Origin: Tractidigestivibacter scatoligenes
GTDB lineage: Bacteria; Actinomycetota; Coriobacteriia; Coriobacteriales; Atopobiaceae
Reading direction: 5' to 3'
Length of the DNA: 64,000 nt
NCBI RefSeq assembly: GCF_001494635.1
Contig: NZ_LOJF01000001.1
Coordinates: forward strand, 744,001 to 808,000
Each line of letters opens with the position of its first letter. Position 1 is the first letter of the stretch. Positions 1-8,097 of this stretch are shown here, in pieces. Both the position numbers and the translations under genes were made by a program. The notes under the pieces are model-generated. The model was given only the letters and a program-made list of their open reading frames with translations. It did not search any database and was not told the origin of the DNA.

Positions 1-2345
1 TCGGGGGAGAACCCGTGGGCGGCATCGGCGTATTCGACAATCGCCCGGAAGGCGGCTATCTCGGCAAAGGTGACGGGTACGCCCAGGTCAGGGGACGAGG
101 TACCAATCCGGCCGGGCACAAGAAGCACTGCGGTTGCGCCCGTCACCTCACGCACCTTGCGCGCGGCCTCGCCAACAGCGCGTGCAACGCCCGGCCGCTT
201 GCCGTGCGGACATGCCCGATAACCTGCGGCATCGACCACACAGACAAAGTCGACGCTTGCCTGCATCGAGGCGCCCATGGTGTCCTCGGCAGCGCGGAGC
301 AGCACCGGCCCAGACGCGGCTGGCACCTCGACCGAACCCGTGCCCTTGAAGGACTGCAGCGGCCGGCATTGCAGCAGGTTGATCACAAAGCGCGGCTCGG
401 CCCCCTCGCCGCTTGCCCTGTCTACGTTCACGGTGAACTCGATGTCGACGGCGTAGTCGTACGCCTCCTGCAGCGCGCGAAGGATCTTGCGCATGGCCGT
501 GGTGAAGCGCCGGTCGCCCGCAAGCCCCGCGCACGAGGCAAACGTCACCTCTCGCCGCTGACCGCGCTCGCGCAGCATGCGCTCGGCCTCGCGGTCGTGC
601 TCCATCACCATGGGTCGCACCGACGCCGGCATGAGGGGCGCAATGTCTGTGCAGGGCTTCTCGGCAAATGCGCTGCCCGCGAGGTCGATAAGGTCGCATC
701 CGCGCTGGCAGAAGCGGTGCCGGTCCGCGTCCGCGACCATCGTGGTGGCGGTTGGCCTGTCCAGGCTCACAAGCCGCGGGTAGTCACGCTCGGTGCGGTC
801 CACCGCCTTTGTGCCAAGGCCCATCACCAGCCTAAGCATGCCGGCGGAGGGGTCCATGTCCGGAAGCCATCGGTATGCGCTGCGAGAATAGCCAATGCCC
901 GCGGCCGTGGGCATGAAGTACGCGTCGCCATAGCGAGAGCCGCTCACGCGCTGCACGAGAAGTGCCATCTCCTCCTCGGCCGTGTCCAGCCCGTTGCGTC
1001 GGCGGTATTCCAACGCCGAGGGGTTCATGGTCGACGCGTACACGCGCTTGACGGCGCGCTCGAACTCGCGAAGCCGCTGCTCGGGGTCACCCACGTTGGG
1101 CAAGAACACCGAGTCGTACTTGCCGGCGAAGGCGTTCCCAAACGCATCCTCAAGGCAGCTGGACGATCGCACAATGATGGGAACCTGGCCAAAGTAGTCC
1201 AGGACGCGACGGAAGCCCTGCTCAATCTCGGGCGGGAAGGTTCCATTCTCGATGCCCTGCGCCAAAGAATCCGCCACGCGCAGGTAGCCGTCGCCGCGTT
1301 GCGCGATGCGCAGCGGCCACAGGTCGTTTTCTACAATGAACGTATAGAAGACGTCCGTGCCCACGTAGAACGAGTCGTGCGGCTCCAGCAGGCCAACGAC
1401 CTCGGGCAGGTTCTTCTCGACAATCTTGCGCGACAAAAGCATGCCGCAGGACTTGCCGCCAACCATGCCGGTCCCCACCATGCGCCGCCGCACGTCAAAG
1501 TAGTCGGTGGGCGAGAAGTACTTTTGCACAAGCGCGCGCATGCGCGGGTCTCTCGTCATCATCATGTTGCACATCTTGCGACAGGCGCGCCGCATGTCCT
1601 CGCCGTGCTGGTAGCTGGCGCGCGCCTGCAAGAAGAACCGGTCCCAGGAGTCTATGTCGCGATCGGCGGCGCCGCTCATCTCATCGCTCATGCGCGCGTA
1701 GAAGCGGCTGGTGTCGACGCCCGAGGTGAGGGCGCGCACCTCTCCCGTGGCAAGGTCGAGGCGATGCGCGAGAAACATGGTGGGGGAGTAGCGGCGCCAG
1801 ACCTTGAGGGGGTGGATGAAGAGGCCGCCCTCGTCCGGCGAGACGTCGATGAGGACCTGCGTCGTGTCGTGGATCTTTGCGATGGCGGCAAAGGAGTGGT
1901 CGCCCTTGATGATGGGGAAGTACGCCACCGTGTCGAGCGAGAACAGGTACGGGCAGGTGAGGCGGAAGAAGTTCCCCATGGTGAGGTCGGCGGACCACGC
2001 AACCTGCAGGTCGGACAGGCTGTCAAACACGTAGAACGCCTCGGGCCCCTCGCGCGTGATCACGTCGTGCACCTGCATGGTGAAGGTCTCGAAGCCCTTC
2101 CTGGGGTCGAGGTCGACCTCGACTACGCCCGGCGTGCCGCGGGCGATGATTCGTCTGTGAGAAGCAAAGCGCAGGTAGATAACGTTTCTGCCGTCTGCCA
2201 CCGAGCGGCCGACAAAGGCGTCTGCAATGGGGCGGAACTCGTCGAGCGAGCTGACCTGCCAGACCACGTTGTCGCCCAGGCGGATGGAGTCGAGCACCTC
2301 GTCCAGGCCGTCGATGCCGCTGGGTACACGATCGAACGCTGCCAT
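1..2345 (-). CDS. PEP/pyruvate-binding domain protein with KaiC-like N-terminus (3' end outside window)
   Basis: The reverse frame is open from an ATG at 2345 to the window edge, at least 780 residues. The N-terminus (GIDGLDEVLDSIRLGDNVVW) resembles the start of RecA/KaiC-type ATPases. Residues from about 290 on, with GGKSCGMLLSRK and later RSSSCLEDAFGNAFAGKYDS, match the PEP/pyruvate-binding (PPDK N-terminal) fold, which binds ATP and moves phosphate between nucleotide and a PEP/pyruvate partner. A GGAGG sits six bases before the ATG. No catalytic histidine domain is visible within the window. The true substrate is unknown, and this family is usually annotated only by its domain. It is divergent from the methyltransferase at 2703. 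The fold is well supported, the role is not. Confidence 0.8.
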   Translation of the reverse strand, partial: MAAFDRVPSGIDGLDEVLDSIRLGDNVVWQVSSLDEFRPIADAFVGRSVADGRNVIYLRFASHRRIIARGTPGVVEVDLDPRKGFETFTMQVHDVITREGPEAFYVFDSLSDLQVAWSADLTMGNFFRLTCPYLFSLDTVAYFPIIKGDHSFAAIAKIHDTTQVLIDVSPDEGGLFIHPLKVWRRYSPTMFLAHRLDLATGEVRALTSGVDTSRFYARMSDEMSGAADRDIDSWDRFFLQARASYQHGEDMRRACRKMCNMMMTRDPRMRALVQKYFSPTDYFDVRRRMVGTGMVGGKSCGMLLSRKIVEKNLPEVVGLLEPHDSFYVGTDVFYTFIVENDLWPLRIAQRGDGYLRVADSLAQGIENGTFPPEIEQGFRRVLDYFGQVPIIVRSSSCLEDAFGNAFAGKYDSVFLPNVGDPEQRLREFERAVKRVYASTMNPSALEYRRRNGLDTAEEEMALLVQRVSGSRYGDAYFMPTAAGIGYSRSAYRWLPDMDPSAGMLRLVMGLGTKAVDRTERDYPRLVSLDRPTATTMVADADRHRFCQRGCDLIDLAGSAFAEKPCTDIAPLMPASVRPMVMEHDREAERMLRERGQRREVTFASCAGLAGDRRFTTAMRKILRALQEAYDYAVDIEFTVNVDRASGEGAEPRFVINLLQCRPLQSFKGTGSVEVPAASGPVLLRAAEDTMGASMQASVDFVCVVDAAGYRACPHGKRPGVARAVGEAARKVREVTGATAVLLVPGRIGTSSPDLGVPVTFAEIAAFRAIVEYADAAHGFSP

Positions 2346-2456
2346 GTCTGCCTCCTCGCGTGGGTTGAGGCAATCCTAGTCGGTCGCGAGGCGGCGGCTG
2401 CGCAGCTTCTGGCTGGTGGACGGCTGCGGGTGGCTGGCGGTTGGGGTGGCTCAGGA

Positions 2457-2557
2457 AAACCTGCGGCTTAATAGCAGTCTCGGACAAGGTGTGTCGAGAA
2501 GAACCGCAGGTAGATGGCTTGACCCTTGTCGCCAGGCTTCTATTAAGCCGCAGGTTT
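2457..2557. repeat. Long-armed palindromic element A
   Basis: Two perfect 18-base inverted arms (2457-2474, AAACCTGCGGCTTAATAG, and 2540-2557) enclose a 65-base loop. A partial third copy of the arm core (AACCGCAGGT) lies inside the loop near 2502. The element lies in the 357-bp gap between two divergent genes. It is built like elements B-E nearby. No other gene-like feature is seen in the gap. Confidence 0.7.
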
Positions 2558-2702
2558 CGATTGGCTGGCCTGCTATATCGCCCAACACTATAGCCACAGG
2601 CTATGGAACGCGATAGAAGATAGATACGCTCTCATGCCCCGCCCCTCTGCCATCATGGATGGAGAACAAATTTGCAACCATCCCTCGTGACAAGGAGCAA
2701 CC

Positions 2703-3857
2703 ATGTCCGCCTCCACGCTTAAGCAGCCGCCCTACGCCTACGACATTGTTGGAAGCTTCCTCAGGCCGGAGCGCCTGAAGAAGGCCCGCGCCGAGTATGC
2801 GGCCGGAAAGATCGACCAGGCCCAGCTCACGGCTGTCGAGGACGAGTGCATCGCCGAGCTCGTGCAAAAGGAGAAGGCCGCCGGCCTGCGCGCCGTTACC
2901 GACGGCGAGTTCCGTCGCGCCATGTGGCACCTGGACTTTCTCGCCGCGCTCGACGGCGTGGAGGAGATCTCTGCCGACACCTGGTCCGTGGAGTTCAAGG
3001 GCTCCAAGCCCAAGGGCGCGCAGCTGCGCTTCACGGGCAAGGTCGACTTTGGGCCGGATCACCCGTTCATTGAGCATTTCCGTCGCCTCCAGAAAATAGC
3101 GGACGGCTACCCCACAAAGCTGACCATCCCCGCGCCCTCCATGCTGCACCTCATTCCCTGCGTGCGCGGCAAGGCCACGTACCGGCCCATCGACCGCTAC
3201 GCGGGGTCGGACGGCGACGAGCGCCTCTTTGAGGACATCGCCGTGGCGTACCAGCACGCCATCAAGGCCTTCTACGACGAAGGCTGCCGCTACCTGCAGT
3301 TTGACGACACAAGCTGGGGAGAGTTCTGCGACGCGGACAAGCGCGCCGCCTATGAGGCGCAGGGCATCGACATCGACGCCGTGGCCAGGCGCTATGTGGA
3401 GACCATCAACCGCGCGCTCGAGGCAAAGCCGGCGGACATGACCATCACGACGCACATCTGCCGTGGCAACTTCCGATCGACCTGGTTCTCCTCGGGTGGC
3501 TACGAGCCGATCGCTGAGACGCTCTTCTCGCACGCCAACTACGACGGGTTCTTCCTCGAGTACGACTCCGACCGCGCGGGCGACTTTGAGCCGCTGCGCC
3601 ACATCCGTGACCAAGTTGTGGTCCTGGGCCTGGTGACGTCCAAGTTCCCCGAGCTGGAGGACGAGGACTCCGTCATCGCGCGCATCCACGAGGTCGAGAA
3701 GTACGTGCCGCTCGACCACCTGCGCCTCTCCACGCAGTGCGGCTTCTCCTCGACCGAAGAGGGCAACGTCCTCACCGAGGACGACCAGTGGGCAAAGATC
3801 GCCCTGGTCCGCCGCATCGCAGAGCGCGTCTGGGGAGAGCAGTGCCGCGCTGCGTGA
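2703..3857 (+). CDS. MetE C-terminal-like cobalamin-independent methyltransferase (YxjG/YxjH type)
   Basis: This 384-residue protein resembles the stand-alone catalytic half of cobalamin-independent methionine synthase. It begins with YDIVGSFLRPERLKKAR and carries the zinc-ligand motifs THICRGN (near residue 252) and STQCGFSS (near 346), with DDTSWGEF between. In the family, zinc activates a thiol (homocysteine or a relative) for methyl transfer. Stand-alone forms such as YxjG may use a donor other than methyl-folate, so the exact reaction is uncertain. AAGGAG precedes the ATG. No SAM riboswitch was recognised upstream, although some relatives in Firmicutes have one. It stands alone, not in an evident operon. 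Confidence 0.85.
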   Translation: MSASTLKQPPYAYDIVGSFLRPERLKKARAEYAAGKIDQAQLTAVEDECIAELVQKEKAAGLRAVTDGEFRRAMWHLDFLAALDGVEEISADTWSVEFKGSKPKGAQLRFTGKVDFGPDHPFIEHFRRLQKIADGYPTKLTIPAPSMLHLIPCVRGKATYRPIDRYAGSDGDERLFEDIAVAYQHAIKAFYDEGCRYLQFDDTSWGEFCDADKRAAYEAQGIDIDAVARRYVETINRALEAKPADMTITTHICRGNFRSTWFSSGGYEPIAETLFSHANYDGFFLEYDSDRAGDFEPLRHIRDQVVVLGLVTSKFPELEDEDSVIARIHEVEKYVPLDHLRLSTQCGFSSTEEGNVLTEDDQWAKIALVRRIAERVWGEQCRAA

Positions 3858-3885
3858 TTGCGTGCGCCACAAAACTAGCGGGCTC

Positions 3886-3914
3886 TTGTAAAGGCGTATA
3901 CCACAGTATACAAT
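3886..3914 (+). promoter_or_regulatory. Promoter with embedded operator for toxin-antitoxin unit
   Basis: TTGTAA (3886-3891) and TACAAT (3909-3914) are 17 bases apart, a near-consensus sigma-70 promoter. Between and across them lies the inverted repeat GTATAC (3896-3901) / GTATAC (3906-3911), a likely operator for autorepression by the antitoxin at 4036. The promoter is clear from sequence; the binding protein is inferred. Confidence 0.7.
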
Positions 3915-3920
3915 TCATCC

Positions 3921-4019
3921 ATGTTGGAGATAACTAGGACAGACGAGTTCTCAAGGTGGCTCAGGAAGCTGCGGGATGCCGACGCCAAGGCCAAACAGCT
4001 CAACAAGGAGTACGAGTAG
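3921..4019 (+). pseudogene. Internally deleted RelE/HigB-family toxin remnant
   Basis: A 32-codon frame reads MLEITRTDEFSRWLRKLRD and ends AKQLNKEYE. The first part matches the start of the HigB-like 'addiction module killer' toxins (usually about 100 residues). The last residues match their C-terminal end (normally ...DIKKAKELNKEYE). The middle of about 65-70 residues, which holds the fold core and the catalytic residues, is missing, and the frame is kept. It cannot be an active mRNA interferase. The antitoxin downstream is intact. Assignment rests on recalled family sequences. Confidence 0.7.
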
Positions 4020-4035
4020 ATCGAGGGGGCAAGCA

Positions 4036-4326
4036 ATGGAAGCGAAGAAGGCAGCCGCTTACGAGGCGGCAGAGTTTCTGGATACGGACGAGGACATTGT
4101 CGCCTACCTTAACGCAGCGCTCGAAGACGGTGACCCATCCCTTGTGTCTGCGGCGCTCGGTGACGTTGCTCGCGCGCGAGGCATGACTCAGCTCGCCAAT
4201 GAGACAGGCATCACGCGAGATGGCCTCTACAAGGCGCTATCTCCTTCGGGCAATCCGTCTTTCGCCACGGTCCAGAAGGTGGTTAGGGCATTGGGCTATA
4301 AGCTTGATGTGGCGGTAGCGGTCTGA
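4036..4326 (+). CDS. HigA-like antitoxin (addiction module antidote, HTH)
   Basis: This 96-residue protein starts MEAKKAAAYEAAEFLDTDEDI and contains a helix-turn-helix region (TQLANETGITRDGLYKALS, about residues 51-70) followed by PSFATVQKVVRALGYKLDV. That is typical of the 'putative addiction module antidote' family paired with HigB-like toxins. The ATG at 4036 is preceded by GAGGGGG. An upstream in-frame start exists but would overlap the toxin. In the family the protein neutralises the toxin and represses its promoter; the palindromic operator at 3896-3911 fits this. Because the toxin is deleted, it may survive as a solitary repressor or an immunity remnant. Confidence 0.85.
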   Translation: MEAKKAAAYEAAEFLDTDEDIVAYLNAALEDGDPSLVSAALGDVARARGMTQLANETGITRDGLYKALSPSGNPSFATVQKVVRALGYKLDVAVAV

Positions 4327-4340
4327 CACTCCTCTGGCAT

Positions 4341-4362
4341 GCTCCTCTCGTTTCGCTACCAT
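4341..4362 (+). promoter_or_regulatory. 22-bp motif shared with the hslO upstream region (copy 1)
   Basis: GCTCCTCTCGTTTCGCTACC followed by AT recurs with one mismatch at 5443-5464. Both copies lie shortly before the start of a gene (43 bases before the phosphatase ATG, 32 before hslO). The TACCAT end could act as a -10 box. The role as a promoter is inferred. Confidence 0.4.
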
Positions 4363-4404
4363 TGCTCCGATGGACGAGAAGGGCGCGGCGCGGCGGGGGC
4401 AGGC

Positions 4405-4998
4405 ATGGACATCTACGTCATTCGACACGGGCAGACCGACGCCAACCTGCGCCACGAGCTGCAGGGGAGAAGGGACATCCCTCTCAACGAGCGCGGGCGC
4501 GAGCAGGCGCAGCGCGTGCGGGCGCTTCTCGACGAGCGCGGAATCTTCTTTGACCGGGTCTACTCGAGTCCGCTGGGTCGTGCGGTCGAGACCGCGCAGA
4601 TTGTCTCGGGCGGAAGCGTGCCGGTTGAGACGGACGACCGCCTCCTGGAGATGGATTACGGCCCCTACGAGGGCATGAACCTGCGGAAACCCGCACCAGA
4701 GGTCGTCACGTTCTTCAGCGACTTTGTCCGCAATCCGGCGCCTGACGGTATGGAGCAGCTCTCGTCTGTGACGGCTCGAGCGGGCAAATTCATCGAGGAA
4801 GTCGCTCGCTCGTCCGGGGAGCGCGTCCTTGTCTCCACGCACGCAATCCTGATGAAGGGCATCCTCGAGTACCTCACGCCGGGTTCTCGTGGGGACTACT
4901 GGTCGAAGTTCATTGGGAACTGTGCCGTCTATCAGTGCGTTTGGCGAGACGGGGCGTTTAGCGTGCCGGTGGAGGTTGCTGACGCCGAGCGCGGGTGA
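4405..4998 (+). CDS. Histidine phosphatase family protein (phosphoglycerate mutase-like)
   Basis: The 197-residue product opens MDIYVIRHGQTDAN, with the RHG motif whose His8 is the phosphorylated nucleophile in this family. It continues with YSSPLGRAVETAQI, and the second catalytic histidine lies in STHAILMKGIL. It should be a cytosolic phosphatase or phosphomutase; the substrate cannot be told from sequence. The start at 4405 puts the first strand at the N-terminus as in relatives, whereas an in-frame start at 4339 would add an unlikely Arg/Gly-rich leader. A 22-bp motif shared with the hslO upstream region lies just before it. Confidence 0.88.
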   Translation: MDIYVIRHGQTDANLRHELQGRRDIPLNERGREQAQRVRALLDERGIFFDRVYSSPLGRAVETAQIVSGGSVPVETDDRLLEMDYGPYEGMNLRKPAPEVVTFFSDFVRNPAPDGMEQLSSVTARAGKFIEEVARSSGERVLVSTHAILMKGILEYLTPGSRGDYWSKFIGNCAVYQCVWRDGAFSVPVEVADAERG

Positions 4999-5124
4999 GG
5001 TCAGAAGCGCTTCGATTTGGGTCGCCGGGGCTTCTCGGCTTCCGTGCGGCTGTCCACTCCGCTCCCCGCGCGCTGTTGGGCAGAAATCGGACATTCTGTG
5101 GTTTCTCCACTTCGCTCTCAATGT

Positions 5125-5193
5125 GCTGTTGAGAAGAATATCGACGTTTTCCGCCCCTCGGACTCATATATTGTCCCAATCCTTCTCAACAGC
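5125..5193. repeat. Long-armed palindromic element B
   Basis: Perfect 12-base arms GCTGTTGAGAAG (5125-5136) and their complement (5182-5193) enclose 45 bases. A short inner AATAT/ATATT pairing extends the structure. It lies in the 497-bp gap between the phosphatase and hslO; apart from it and the 22-bp motif at 5443, nothing gene-like is seen there. Confidence 0.6.
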
Positions 5194-5442
5194 GCTGGTG
5201 GGCGGTTCGGGGTGGGCAAACTTAGCGCTGCGTGGGCGCCTGCCGGGTGCCGGATGGCGCGGATTTGCGGTTGGGATACGGTTTTTCCGGGGTGCCCCGA
5301 GTACAAAGCGGTTCGAAGCCTGATGAACCGCAGGTCAGCGAATTGGCACCAAGCCGCGGCCACATAAGGGTTTGAACAATAACTGGTGCCAACCGGAAGC
5401 CCGGTTGCGCCGGTTGGCGTCGCGCCTCTCGCTGCGGCCGAC

Positions 5443-5464
5443 GCTCTTCTCGTTTCGCTACCAT
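5443..5464 (+). promoter_or_regulatory. 22-bp motif shared with the phosphatase upstream region (copy 2)
   Basis: GCTCTTCTCGTTTCGCTACC plus AT matches 4341-4362 except at one base. It ends 31 bases before the hslO start. A common promoter or a regulator site is possible. Confidence 0.4.
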
Positions 5465-5495
5465 GGTTCTCATTAGACAAGAAGAGGGAGAACTC

Positions 5496-6458
5496 ATGGC
5501 AGACGAAAAGAGCGAGAACAGCGAGCAGGCCGCGCGCGAGAGCGGCGTCATTAACTTCAACGTTGAGGCGGTTCGTCTCGGCGACCATATTGTGCGTGGA
5601 ACGGCGGCCGACGGCCAGGTGCGCGCCTTTGCGGTGACGGCGCGCGCGAGCGTCCAAGAGCTGCACGAGCGCCACCAGACCTCGCCCGTCGTGAGCGCCG
5701 CGCTGGGGCGCCTCCTGATGGCGGGCATGATGATGGGCGCCATGTCCAAGAACGACGACGAGCTCATCACCCTTGTGATTCGCGGCGAGGGTCCCGTGGG
5801 CGGCCTCACCGTGACCGCGAACAACCGCGGCCAGGCCAAGGGATTCGCCAACCATCCCCACGTGTGGCTGCCGCTCAACAGCGCGGGCAAGCTCAGCGTG
5901 GGCGAGGCCGTGGCTGGGGAGAACCACATGGGAACACTCTCGGTGGTCCACGACCTGCCGGGCATGGAGCCGTATTCCAGCGAGGTCCCGCTTGTCTCCG
6001 GCGAGATAGGGGACGACCTCACGTACTACTTTGCCGCTAGCGACCAGGTGCCTACCTCGCTGGGCGTGGGCGTGCTGGTTGACACCGACCAGAGCATCCG
6101 CCAGGCGGGCGGATTTATCGTGCAGTTGATGCCGGGATGCGAGGACGCGGTGGTGGACCGCCTGGAGAAGAACCTCGCCGGCACGCATTCCGTCACGGAC
6201 CTGCTCGAGGAGGGCTTGAAGCCCACGGACGTCCTCCGCCACGTGCTGGACGGCCTCTCGTACCAGGAGCTGGACGTCATGCCGGCGGAGTTCCACTGCG
6301 GCTGCAACCGCGAGCGCGCCACCCGCGTGGTGCTGGCGCTTGGCCGCGCGGAGCTGGAGGATATGATTTCCAAGGACGAGCCCGCCGACGTGTACTGCCA
6401 CTTCTGCGGCGAGCACTACCACTTCGAACCGAACGAACTGCGCGACCTGCTGCGATGA
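5496..6458 (+). CDS. hslO: Redox-regulated chaperone Hsp33
   Basis: This 320-residue protein has the Hsp33 layout. The N-terminal substrate-binding domain contains HERHQTSPVVSAALGRLL and IRGEGPVGGLTV. The C-terminal redox switch carries FHCGC (near residue 268) and CHFC (near 301), the CxC and CxxC zinc ligands. Under oxidative stress the zinc is released, disulfides form and the protein becomes a holdase in the cytosol. The start at 5496 (MADEKSEN) follows GAGGGAG. An in-frame ATG at 5463 lies directly at the upstream 22-bp motif and is less likely. The gene converges with the nitroreductase gene. Confidence 0.93.
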   Translation: MADEKSENSEQAARESGVINFNVEAVRLGDHIVRGTAADGQVRAFAVTARASVQELHERHQTSPVVSAALGRLLMAGMMMGAMSKNDDELITLVIRGEGPVGGLTVTANNRGQAKGFANHPHVWLPLNSAGKLSVGEAVAGENHMGTLSVVHDLPGMEPYSSEVPLVSGEIGDDLTYYFAASDQVPTSLGVGVLVDTDQSIRQAGGFIVQLMPGCEDAVVDRLEKNLAGTHSVTDLLEEGLKPTDVLRHVLDGLSYQELDVMPAEFHCGCNRERATRVVLALGRAELEDMISKDEPADVYCHFCGEHYHFEPNELRDLLR

Positions 6459-6501
6459 GGTACCTTGCCAGTCACAAGTAGATCCTTCTCGCGCAGATAA
6501 A

Positions 6502-6593
6502 ACCTCACACGTGGTTTCTCTTTTGAGGCGTAGGACGGCAAAATCCCAGTTGAGAGTGATGAGAAATCAAAAAAGAAACAACACGTGTGAGGT
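6502..6593. repeat. Long-armed palindromic element C
   Basis: Perfect 12-base arms ACCTCACACGTG (6502-6513) and complement (6582-6593), continued by GTTTC/GAAAC after a two-base bulge. The loop holds GCAAAATCCCAGTTGAGAG (6538-6556), also found in altered form in elements D and E. A 13-base tandem duplication (TGTGAGGTATGCG twice) starts at the right arm. It lies between the convergent hslO and nitroreductase genes. Confidence 0.7.
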
Positions 6594-6641
6594 ATGCGTG
6601 TGAGGTATGCGGTTCGAGAAGCTCGCGCCGAGGTCCAGTCC

Positions 6642-7154
6642 CTACAGCCGCGTGACGGTCTGCGCCAGCTCCTTGCGCGAGGAGTGGTTGGGCAGCGGGC
6701 CCGCGCCCTCGGCCGCGTAGCCAAGGTCGATCGCGCAGAGAACCACCTCGTTTGCCGGCAGGCCAAAGGCCTTCGCAGCCTCCTCGGGGCTAAAACGGTT
6801 TATCCAGCAGGAGTCAACGCCCTCGTTTGCGGCAGCAAGAATCATGTGGGTCGCCACGATGCTTGCGTCCTCGATGCCCGAGGTGCGCTTGCTGCCTGGG
6901 TAGGTGTAGACGTTCTCGCTGTCGAAGGCGACGAGAAGGACGGTCGGCGCGCCGTACCGGCAGGGTGTGAGCCCGTCGAACTTCTCGAGCGCATCGGCGG
7001 ATTGCAGCACGTAGACGTGCTGCTCTTGCAGGCTCTTCGCGGTTGGCGCCACGCGCCCGGCCTCGAGGATCGCCTCCAGTTTGTCGCCTTCCACGGCACG
7101 GTCGCTGTATTTCTTGCACGAGTAGCGGTTCTTGATGACGTCAGTGAACTCCAT
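6642..7154 (-). CDS. Nitroreductase family flavoprotein
   Basis: A 170-residue protein starting MEFTDVIKNRYSCKKYSDRAV, the classic nitroreductase opening (R-x-S-x-R/K-x-(F/Y)) that binds FMN phosphate. It continues with EAGRVAPTAKSLQEQHVYVL, and a later part (GVDSCWINRF, LCAIDLGY) completes the fold. Members are FMN-dependent NAD(P)H oxidoreductases of about 170-200 residues, acting on nitro groups, quinones or unknown substrates in the cytosol. GGAGG lies four bases before the chosen ATG. An earlier in-frame start at 7241 would begin within the short palindrome and is rejected. Confidence 0.88.
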   Translation of the reverse strand: MEFTDVIKNRYSCKKYSDRAVEGDKLEAILEAGRVAPTAKSLQEQHVYVLQSADALEKFDGLTPCRYGAPTVLLVAFDSENVYTYPGSKRTSGIEDASIVATHMILAAANEGVDSCWINRFSPEEAAKAFGLPANEVVLCAIDLGYAAEGAGPLPNHSSRKELAQTVTRL

Positions 7155-7211
7155 GGGGCCTCCTCTGGTTGCGCGCTCTGCGCGGCTGCCTGATTGCAGT
7201 ATGGGCGTTAG

Positions 7212-7240
7212 TGAGACAAAGGGACAGTCCCTTTGTCTCA
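7212..7240. repeat. Short palindrome TGAGACAAAGGGAC, copy 1
   Basis: A perfect 14-base inverted repeat with one central base (TGAGACAAAGGGAC, A, GTCCCTTTGTCTCA). Two more copies lie at 7879 and 9143. It sits upstream of the nitroreductase and downstream of the PNPOx-like gene (both on the minus strand) and could terminate the latter. It looks like a dispersed REP-type repeat. Confidence 0.75.
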
Positions 7241-7261
7241 TCGCGGCCGCAAGCCGTTCGG

Positions 7262-7771
7262 TTACAGCTCAATCCACTGGCGAACGCCAAACCCGCGCTT
7301 CCGCAGCGTGCTGCACAGATAGTCGATGCGCGTGGGCGTGACCTCGATCAGGTGGAGCACGGTGCGCATCTTCTCGAGCTTCTCGCCGGTGAGCTTCTTT
7401 TCCGCTGCGGCGCGCGAGAACTTCTCGCTCATGGGGTCGACGACCTCTGCGGTACCCGTGACCTGCACGCTCTCGAGCCTGCCGAACTCGTACGAGGGCT
7501 CGAAGACGGCAAGGCACACGTTGCGGTTCTCCTTGAGCGCATGGAACTTGAGTCCGCCTTCCGAGAAGATCCAGAATTTGCCGTCACGGTAGGTGTACTC
7601 GAGCGGGGTGCAGCGGACGAGGTCGGCCGACGCCGTTGCCATGGCGCAGATTTGATGCTCGCCGAGAAACGCGTCGATTGCCTTGCGCAGCTCATCCTCG
7701 GGCATGCGGGCAGAGGTCGCGTCCCCCTTGGTCCAGTATTCTGCGGCCTCGTCGAATTCCTCTGGGGTCAT
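7262..7771 (-). CDS. Pyridoxamine 5'-phosphate oxidase-like FMN-binding protein
   Basis: This 169-residue protein contains AFLGEHQICAMATASADLVRCTPLEYTYRDGKFWIFSEGG followed by FHALKENRNVCLAVF and VQVTGTAEVVDP, the split-barrel FMN-binding pattern of the PNPOx-like superfamily. Such small members are usually flavin- or F420-linked reductases or heme-handling proteins rather than true PdxH, so the reaction is open. An N-terminal helical segment (MTPEEFDEAAEYWTKGD) resembles general stress/flavin relatives. The chosen start at 7771 is preceded by GGAAGGGA. The upstream in-frame stretch reaches into the short palindrome at 7879 and was left out. Confidence 0.82.
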   Translation of the reverse strand: MTPEEFDEAAEYWTKGDATSARMPEDELRKAIDAFLGEHQICAMATASADLVRCTPLEYTYRDGKFWIFSEGGLKFHALKENRNVCLAVFEPSYEFGRLESVQVTGTAEVVDPMSEKFSRAAAEKKLTGEKLEKMRTVLHLIEVTPTRIDYLCSTLRKRGFGVRQWIEL

Positions 7772-7878
7772 GGCGTGTCCCTTCCTTTGCGGTTGGCCGA
7801 CGCGAGCAAGGGCAATGCACCGGCCGGACGTCTTTTGCTTGAGCTCCATTATCGCCCTTGCGCGTTGTTCCTGGTGCG

Positions 7879-7911
7879 GATGAGACAAAGGGACAGTCCC
7901 TTTGTCTCATC
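7879..7911. repeat. Short palindrome TGAGACAAAGGGAC, copy 2
   Basis: The same palindrome as at 7212, here extended to 16-base arms (7879-7894 and 7896-7911). It is located 108 bases upstream of the PNPOx-like gene start. Confidence 0.75.
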
Positions 7912-7980
7912 TAGCAGCTCGGCGCGTGTGGTGCGGCGTAGCTGTTCCCGTCTCGCTGCCTGCGCTGTTCTCGATCTCCT

Positions 7981-8056
7981 GAACTACGCACGGTCGTGAT
8001 TCAGGTTTGTGGATTACTGGGCTTTTGCTCCTCTCGCCTGCGACCGTGCGTAGTTC
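7981..8056. repeat. Long-armed palindromic element E
   Basis: Perfect 16-base arms GAACTACGCACGGTCG (7981-7996) and complement (8041-8056) enclose 44 bases. Read on the minus strand the loop contains GCAAAAGCCCAGT, matching the loop core of elements C and D. It lies 41 bases from element D. The gap from 7772 to 8299 holds elements D and E and one short palindrome, with no gene seen. Confidence 0.7.
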
Positions 8057-8097
8057 CAGGCGTGCTCACTGCCAGCGTCTGGCTCCCTCGAATTGGC

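Noticed and set aside
15-2471. Long plus-strand open frame of over 800 codons
   Set aside because: It is antisense to the PEP/pyruvate-binding gene; composition is His/Arg/Ala-rich as expected from the reverse of GC-rich codons, and the minus frame has clear motifs.
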